Source: an uncultured Prevotella sp.
Lineage (GTDB): Bacteria; Bacteroidota; Bacteroidia; Bacteroidales; Bacteroidaceae
Length of the DNA stretch: 63,395 nucleotides
Assembly (NCBI GenBank): GCA_900546345.1
Contig: URCI01000011.1
Span: 1-63,395 of the forward strand
Reading direction: 5' to 3'
The notes beneath the pieces were generated by a model, which was given only the letters and a program-made list of their open reading frames with translations, did not search any database and had not been told where the DNA came from. The position numbers and the translations under genes were made by a program. Below are positions 57,893 to 63,395 of this stretch, in pieces. Positions within the stretch are counted from its first letter, which is position 1, and each line of letters begins with the position of its first letter.

Positions 57893-60718
57893 TTATTCTT
57901 CAAAGGAGATTGTCGTGCTTTCTTCTTTTGTTTTCTTTTCCGGACTGAAGTGATAGGTGAAGCCAATGAAGAAATAATGGTTGAATTTGGTACGCCAGCT
58001 TTCGGTGCGCTCGTAAGCCGTGTTAGAACTGGAATAGAAATTCGACTGATTGAAGATGTCGTCCATGCCGATCTTGATCTCACCTTTGTTTCGCAACACC
58101 TTGAGTGCTGCCGAGGCGTTGCACAGACAACGATGGCGGTTCATATCGCTCGACAGCCATCCATGGTTGAAATCATCGGCAATCTCACCCGACAGGGTGA
58201 GTCTGCCAAATTTCACCCGTGTGCTGAAACCATAATACAACGAGAGTGGGCGGCTGTTGAAATCGGGAGTCAGCTCATAGTGATAGTCTCTTGCGGTGAG
58301 TCTGCCATAGAGTGACGACTGCCAGTTGTCGGTCTCGTAGCTGAGCGTGAGCCTGTCCTTGAACACAAAAGCGCGTTGAGCGTTGCGTGTCATCGCGTCG
58401 CCGATGTTCTCCAAGGTGAGATAGGCATAAGAGCGCTCCCACGAGCCATTGGCCGTGTTTTTTACATGGAAGAAGGGACCGAAGCTTTGATCGTAGTCTA
58501 TCGATGTCTCCACCTTGTTGCCGCCCTTGACATTGGCCGGCAAGATCGTATAGCTGCTGGTGGTGCTGTTATAGGCCATCACGCTGGTGACAGGACGCAC
58601 CTTGTGTGTGAAGGTTGTGTTGAGCAAGAGCATCAATTGCTGTCGGGGGAAGAAATGACGGTAATTGGCCGAGGCTGTGTAGACGCCACTGTTCTTCAGT
58701 TGAGGGTTGCCCCTCATCACGTTCAGCGGATCACGGCTGTCGACATAGTCGATCGTGGAGACAGTGCTTTCCTTCTGGTCCTCATATTCCGCCAGTATAT
58801 CCATGCTCTGTGTGCGGTTGATCTTCCACAGCCATTTTATCTGAGGATGAAAAAGGTGGTCAGTGCGCACGGCCACCGTGTCGAGGCTGCCACGTGTGTA
58901 GTCTAAGTGATCGTGATACCATGTCCAGGTGAGCGCTGGCGTCAGGTGCATCCGCTTCGTAATATTATAGGTCAATGCGACCTCGGCGGTATTGTAAATG
59001 GTAGAGAGCCGTGACCGCATCGTATTGGCAAGGTCGGCTGTCGTCGGCCTATAGTCTGCCATGGCAGGTACTTGGTTGTCAGCGAAGAAGTCCAGCTTGT
59101 TATGGTTGTAGTTATACCCCACCATCTCCTTGGCCTTCACCATCAAGCTTGGAGAGAATATATATCTGAGCATGGTGGCGACGTAGCTCTTAACGTTTGT
59201 TTCGGGATTACGTCCGTATTGGCTCAGTCCTGTTTCAGTGCCCTGCCCTGGATAGTCTTCGTGGCGCAGAATATGTTGCTGTTCTTTGTCAAAGGAGTAT
59301 TCAGCATGCGCAGCCACCTGAGTCTGTCCTTTGTCGTGAGCGAGATAGTGGTCGAATGTAGCGTCGGTACTGGCCGTCACCTTATCGACGAGGGCTGATG
59401 TCTGGTCACGATGACGCAGCAGCGAGTGGGCATAGAGCTCAGACCCTTCCTTGGCGTCAAGCGTAGCAGACAAGGGAAAGTCACCATAGAGATAAGGATT
59501 GACATCATACCTTGCCAGTTCGTTCTCCGTGGTAGAGCGTTCCCGTGTGTATTCGACATTGGCGCTCATCACCACCTCATTGACCGAATCGGTGTAGATA
59601 TCCCCGTCGAAAGCGAACGAAGGGGCGAGTCGATGGGTGTAGTTCTTGCTTTTGTTGAGTGAGAACGTCTGTAGCTCACCGGGCTGGTAGCGTTGTGTGC
59701 TTCCATACTGTGTGCTCCATCCGTCGGAATGGCCAAAGTCGGGTGTGAAAGCGACGTTGTTGTTGCCTTCGGCTCCCTGCGTTTGCCAATTGTACTGGTA
59801 AGCGAATGCCCCATACTGAGCCCTTCCGTAATCACTGATATCATTGTCCGACCATCCGTTGGAGAAAGCTTTTCGGTTGCGGTTGGCGCTGTTGGCATCG
59901 GCATAGACCATATATGGATGCTTGTCAGAGAGCTTCGTGGCGCGCAGCACGCCGTCGTAGTGGTCTTTGGTCATGTATTTCGCCGTCAGGTCACCGTAGA
60001 ACTTATCCATGAATCCTGGTTTGACCTGAATGTCGATCACGTTGTTTTCCTCTCCGTTGTCTATGCCGGTGTGTCGTGCGAGTTTGTCGCGGCGGTCATA
60101 GAGCTTGAGCTTTTGTGCGGCCTCGGCGGGCAGTTGTGTGAGCAGCGCACCTCCTCCGAAGATGTCTTTGCCATTGAGCAGCAACTTGATGGGCTTCCCG
60201 TTCCAGTAAAACGAGCCGTCGTCGTGCATCGTCACGCCGGGCAGTTTTCGTAATAAGTCAATGATTCTGGCATTGTCCTCCAGTTTATACGCCTCTGGAT
60301 TGAATACAATGGTGTCCCCATCCATGGTGATGCGTGGCAGGTGGCCGGTGACTTCCACGGCTTTGAGCATGGTTGCGGTGGGCTTCATGCCGATGGTGCC
60401 GAGGTCGATCGTGTCGTTGCCTTCATCCCGACTAAAGACATATTGGGCTTTGTGCACGGTTTTGTAACCGAGAAAAGAGAACGACAGCGAAGCGTGCCCA
60501 GTGACAAAAAAGTCGATGGAAAACTGTCCGAGGCTGTCAGTGACGCTGTTTTGTGTAATGGTGAAAGATCCGGTGCGCACCACTGCCTCTACCGATACGT
60601 CCGAGAGCGGTGTGCCCGACTGCGTGTCGATGACTTTTCCCTTGATCATGTCAGCCTGTGCTCCAATTGTTGTCAGAACTAAAAACCATAGAAACAATAG
60701 ACGTTTATATCTGCGCAT
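57893..60718 (-). CDS. Outer-membrane beta-barrel family protein (TonB receptor-like)
   Basis: A 941-residue protein: signal peptide (RLLFLWFLVLTTIGAQA), a carboxypeptidase-like regulatory domain (IKGKVIDTQSGTPLSDVSVEAV, about 24-110) and a plug-like region with LRKLPGVTMHDDGSFYWNGKPIKLLLNGKDIFGGG. A large barrel follows. The plug phrase KLPGV and the long C-terminal barrel fit the 'outer membrane protein beta-barrel family' rather than SusC, and the gene has no SusD partner. The ligand is unknown. It lies directly upstream of the ECF operon (127 nt) and could be a target of it. Confidence 0.83.
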   Translation of the reverse strand: MRRYKRLLFLWFLVLTTIGAQADMIKGKVIDTQSGTPLSDVSVEAVVRTGSFTITQNSVTDSLGQFSIDFFVTGHASLSFSFLGYKTVHKAQYVFSRDEGNDTIDLGTIGMKPTATMLKAVEVTGHLPRITMDGDTIVFNPEAYKLEDNARIIDLLRKLPGVTMHDDGSFYWNGKPIKLLLNGKDIFGGGALLTQLPAEAAQKLKLYDRRDKLARHTGIDNGEENNVIDIQVKPGFMDKFYGDLTAKYMTKDHYDGVLRATKLSDKHPYMVYADANSANRNRKAFSNGWSDNDISDYGRAQYGAFAYQYNWQTQGAEGNNNVAFTPDFGHSDGWSTQYGSTQRYQPGELQTFSLNKSKNYTHRLAPSFAFDGDIYTDSVNEVVMSANVEYTRERSTTENELARYDVNPYLYGDFPLSATLDAKEGSELYAHSLLRHRDQTSALVDKVTASTDATFDHYLAHDKGQTQVAAHAEYSFDKEQQHILRHEDYPGQGTETGLSQYGRNPETNVKSYVATMLRYIFSPSLMVKAKEMVGYNYNHNKLDFFADNQVPAMADYRPTTADLANTMRSRLSTIYNTAEVALTYNITKRMHLTPALTWTWYHDHLDYTRGSLDTVAVRTDHLFHPQIKWLWKINRTQSMDILAEYEDQKESTVSTIDYVDSRDPLNVMRGNPQLKNSGVYTASANYRHFFPRQQLMLLLNTTFTHKVRPVTSVMAYNSTTSSYTILPANVKGGNKVETSIDYDQSFGPFFHVKNTANGSWERSYAYLTLENIGDAMTRNAQRAFVFKDRLTLSYETDNWQSSLYGRLTARDYHYELTPDFNSRPLSLYYGFSTRVKFGRLTLSGEIADDFNHGWLSSDMNRHRCLCNASAALKVLRNKGEIKIGMDDIFNQSNFYSSSNTAYERTESWRTKFNHYFFIGFTYHFSPEKKTKEESTTISFEE

Positions 60719-60744
60719 AGGATTTCTCTTGCTTACTCTATCTG

Positions 60745-60752
60745 CAAAATTA
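60745..60752 (-). promoter_or_regulatory. -7 box of the barrel protein gene
   Basis: TAATTTTG on the minus strand, 26 nt before the ATG at 60718. No clear -33 box. Confidence 0.45.
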
Positions 60753-60819
60753 ATAATAATATGTGATATTTCGTCCGTTATCTCCTATTAAAATAAGGCT
60801 TCATGCTTGATAAAATAAA

Positions 60820-60853
60820 GAATCCATACCTGTTTTTCACCAGGCATGGATTC
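60820..60853 (-). terminator. Terminator of the cellobiose phosphorylase gene
   Basis: GAATCCAT and ATGGATTC pair, extended inward by CCTG/CAGG with one mismatch. On the minus strand the hairpin is followed by TTTATTTTATC. It lies 35 nt after the cellobiose phosphorylase stop. Confidence 0.8.
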
Positions 60854-60887
60854 AAGAGAGAGAAAAAGATGGATGTTGATCAGTCCA

Positions 60888-63335
60888 TTACATGACCACC
60901 TCGACCTGATGCTCGCCTTCAGACCATGGGACGAGATTGCCGTCAATGGACTTGCCGTCTACGGTGATCGTGCGCACACCCTTTTGATGTCCGCTGGGAT
61001 TGACCACATGGATATGATAGAGCGCACCACGGAAACGTCGCTTCACAGTGTATTCCTTGGCTGTTGAAGGCACGCAGGGATCGATGCGCAGCCCCTCGTA
61101 GTCGGGTTGGATGCCCAGGATGAACTCACTCACCGTGTACCACATCCACGCGGCGGTACCCGTGAGCCATGAGTTCTTGCCTTCGCCGGGGCGTGCCGCA
61201 TCCTTACCGGCTACCATCTGACAATTGACGTATGGCTCCACCTTGTGCAGCGTCTGGTATTTTTCTTCCACATATGAGGGCAGAATCTTGGTATAGTGGC
61301 GCCAAGCATCGTCGCCGCGTCCGGCCACTGTCTCGCCGATGATGACCCACGGATTGTTGTGGCAGAAGATGCCGGCGTTTTCTTTGTAGCCCTCAGGATA
61401 GGACGATATCTCGCCCATCTCTACGTGGTAAGTGGTGAAGGCCGGGTTGTTGAGCACGATACCATGCTCGCATTCCATGCGCTCCTTCACTGAGTCGAGG
61501 GCACGCTCAGGGTAGCCTTTCTCCTTGCCGATGGCGGCCATGGTGCACCAGCCCTGACTTTCGATAAAGATCTTTCCCTCCTTGTTTTCATCAGAGCCAA
61601 TCTTGTGACCGAAGAAGTCGTAGGCACGCAGATACCACTCACCGTCCCAGCCATATTGCTCCACGGCCTGGACCATGTCGTCGACAGCTTTCTGAGCCCG
61701 GTCGGCCTCGTCGTTCTTGCCCAGATGACGGCACAGGTCGACATAGTCACGTCCTGTGACCACAAAGAGTCCGGCAATCATCAGACTCTCGGCCTTGGAT
61801 CCTTCGCTCTTGTTCTCCGTGGTCTGGAAACTCTCGTCGGGATCCATCGAGAAGCAATTGAGGTTGAGGCAGTCATTCCAGTCGGCGCGTCCGATGAGCG
61901 GCAAATGGTGAGGACCGAGATTGTTGATGACATGGTTGAACGACACTTTCAGATGCTCCAACAGTGAGACCTCTGATCCCGGTTGGTTGTCAAAGGTGAC
62001 AGGCTCATCGAGAATAGAGAAGTCGCCCGTCTCCTTGATGTAAGCCACGGTGCCAAAGATGAGCCAGCAGGGATCATCGTTAAAGCCGCCGCCGATGTCG
62101 TTGTTGCCACGTTTGGTCAGCGGCTGGTATTGATGATAACATCCGCCGTCTGGGAACTGAGTAGCAGCGATGTCGAGGATGCGCTGACGGGCGCGTTCCG
62201 GGATCTGGTGCACAAAGCCGACAAGATCCTGATTGGAGTCTCTGAATCCCATACCACGTCCGATGCCGCTCTCGAAGAAAGAGGCTGAGCGACTCATGCA
62301 GAACGTGATCATACACTGATACTGGTTCCAGATGTTGACCATACGGTCGAGCTTGTCGTTGCCACTGTCGACCACAAAGATGTCGAGCAGCCGGTCCCAA
62401 TATTCCTTGAGTTCGGCAAAAGCCTGATCGACCTGCCCGCGAGTGGCAAAGCGGTCCATGAGCGCGTGTGCTTTCTCCTTGTTGATGACCTTCTTGCTTT
62501 CCCATTTCTTGTCCTGCTCGTTCTCGATGTAGCCCAACAGGAAGATGAGGTCACGCTTCTCGCCGGGTTTCAGATCCACCTCGATATAGTGGCTGGCGAC
62601 GGGACTCCATCCGTGGGCCACACTGTTGTGGGGCTTTCCCTCGACGACAGCCTGCGGTGCCGAGTATTCATTGTAGAGCCCCACAAAGCTCTCCCTGTCT
62701 GTGTCGAAGCCCTGGATGGGCACGTTGACGTGATAGAATGCATAGTGGTTGCGGCGCTCGCGGTATTCGGTCTTATGATAGATGGTTGAGGTCTGCTGCT
62801 CAATCTCCACCTCGCCCGTGGAGAAGTTGCGCTGGAAATTCTCCATGTCGGTGGCAGCGTTCCACAGACACCATTCCTCGAAGGAGAAGATCTTGAGATG
62901 CTTGGTCTCCTGGCTTCTGTTCTCCAGTGAGAGCATCTGCACCTCAGCGTGTGTATGCAGAGGCACAAAGAAGAGCACGCTGGCCACGACGCCGAGCTTG
63001 CTGCCCGTGATGCGTGTGTAGTTCATGCCATGTCGGCACTCATAGCTGTCGAGCGGAGTGCGGCAGGGTTTCCATCCGGGATTCCACAAGGTGTCGCCGT
63101 CCTTGACATAGAAGTAGCGGCCGTTGTTGTCCATCGGCACATCGTTGTAGCGGTAGCGTGTGATGCGGCGGAACTTGGCGTCTTTATAGAACGAATAACC
63201 GCCTGCGGTGTTGGAGATCAGCGAGAAGAAGTCTTCGTTGCCCAGATAGTTGATCCAGGGCCACGGTGTTTGTGGGTCGGTAATGACATATTCGCGATGC
63301 TCATCGTCGAAATGTCCATAACGTTTGTTGTCCAT
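60888..63335 (-). CDS. Cellobiose phosphorylase (GH94)
   Basis: An 815-residue cytosolic enzyme that splits cellobiose with phosphate into glucose 1-phosphate and glucose. The start RYGHFDDEHREYVITDPQTPWPWINYLGNEDFFSLIS, FRDSNQD (364-370), KRGNNDIGGGFNDDP and GRADWNDCLNLNCFS (482-496) match cellobiose phosphorylases closely from memory; the Asp of the DWND motif corresponds to the catalytic acid. No signal peptide. Start 63335 (MDNKRYGHF) is preferred over 63353. It gives energy-saving cello-oligosaccharide use; no cellulase or transporter for it lies in this window. Confidence 0.95.
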   Translation of the reverse strand: MDNKRYGHFDDEHREYVITDPQTPWPWINYLGNEDFFSLISNTAGGYSFYKDAKFRRITRYRYNDVPMDNNGRYFYVKDGDTLWNPGWKPCRTPLDSYECRHGMNYTRITGSKLGVVASVLFFVPLHTHAEVQMLSLENRSQETKHLKIFSFEEWCLWNAATDMENFQRNFSTGEVEIEQQTSTIYHKTEYRERRNHYAFYHVNVPIQGFDTDRESFVGLYNEYSAPQAVVEGKPHNSVAHGWSPVASHYIEVDLKPGEKRDLIFLLGYIENEQDKKWESKKVINKEKAHALMDRFATRGQVDQAFAELKEYWDRLLDIFVVDSGNDKLDRMVNIWNQYQCMITFCMSRSASFFESGIGRGMGFRDSNQDLVGFVHQIPERARQRILDIAATQFPDGGCYHQYQPLTKRGNNDIGGGFNDDPCWLIFGTVAYIKETGDFSILDEPVTFDNQPGSEVSLLEHLKVSFNHVINNLGPHHLPLIGRADWNDCLNLNCFSMDPDESFQTTENKSEGSKAESLMIAGLFVVTGRDYVDLCRHLGKNDEADRAQKAVDDMVQAVEQYGWDGEWYLRAYDFFGHKIGSDENKEGKIFIESQGWCTMAAIGKEKGYPERALDSVKERMECEHGIVLNNPAFTTYHVEMGEISSYPEGYKENAGIFCHNNPWVIIGETVAGRGDDAWRHYTKILPSYVEEKYQTLHKVEPYVNCQMVAGKDAARPGEGKNSWLTGTAAWMWYTVSEFILGIQPDYEGLRIDPCVPSTAKEYTVKRRFRGALYHIHVVNPSGHQKGVRTITVDGKSIDGNLVPWSEGEHQVEVVM

Positions 63336-63395
63336 ATCTGGGCACAGTAACAATAGTCCGTGGATTAAATCTATAGTTCTTAGTTGATTTTCTTG

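Overview
This 63.4 kb window is an ordinary-looking chromosomal stretch of a member of the Bacteroidota, most likely Prevotella in the broad sense (genus by inference). The reasons: SusC/SusD pairs; DUF4290, DUF5723 and anti-sigma/ECF operons typical of the phylum; ThyX for dTMP synthesis; almost no Shine-Dalgarno sequences; and many promoters of the Bacteroidota form, a TAnnTTTG -7 box with a TTTG/TTG -33 box 19-20 nt upstream. I saw no rRNA, tRNA, CRISPR array, prophage or insertion sequence. Both edges are gene starts or intergenic DNA; no CDS is clearly cut.

Layout. 1-7.9 kb: a PfkB sugar kinase behind a duplicated hairpin/promoter element, a DUF1893 protein, argS-RNase H, and a lipoprotein/DUF5723 envelope operon. 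8.2-12.4 kb: a fructan locus (TonB-dependent receptor-like barrel plus GH32). 12.5-15.0 kb: gamma carbonic anhydrase-like protein and an outer-membrane barrel carrying a helix-hairpin-helix repeat. 15.3-22.9 kb: a polysaccharide utilisation locus susC-susD-CBM6 protein-GH43, probably for an arabinose- or xylose-containing glycan. 23.5-26.4 kb: two unrelated P-loop ATPases, the second fused to a PD-(D/E)XK nuclease. 26.6-33.7 kb: secreted M16 peptidase, Fur-mutY, a Zn/Cd-type P1B ATPase and a 55-residue membrane peptide.

33.9-49.1 kb: a ComEA-like triple helix-hairpin-helix protein, the prmC-recX-comF-ridA operon divergent from ribD, a BASS-family transporter, an IGHMBP2-type helicase, aroQ-methyltransferase-xerD, thyX-rluA and gmk-nadD-yicC. 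49.2-55.5 kb: a housekeeping operon tsaB-DUF4290-murA-rimM-dxr-rseP ending in a strong terminator. 55.6-63.3 kb: an ECF sigma/anti-sigma/secreted protein operon with ATGA overlaps, a large outer-membrane barrel protein, and cellobiose phosphorylase. The carbohydrate genes together suggest fructan, arabinose-containing glycan and cello-oligosaccharide use.

What is unusual lies mostly between genes. There are dispersed short repeats: a promoter-bearing hairpin element (1-180 and 41.96-42.02 kb), an 18-nt AT-rich repeat ending AAGGTGTA (six copies, one read in frame inside mutY), a C-rich repeat and a GATGAATG-type repeat. There is also a nested palindrome over the promoter of the first ATPase, three promoters so close to their start codons that the mRNAs should be leaderless or nearly so, and a MurA with Asp in place of the catalytic Cys. 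I found no complete new defence or biosynthetic system; the repeat families and the ATPase pair are the best leads.
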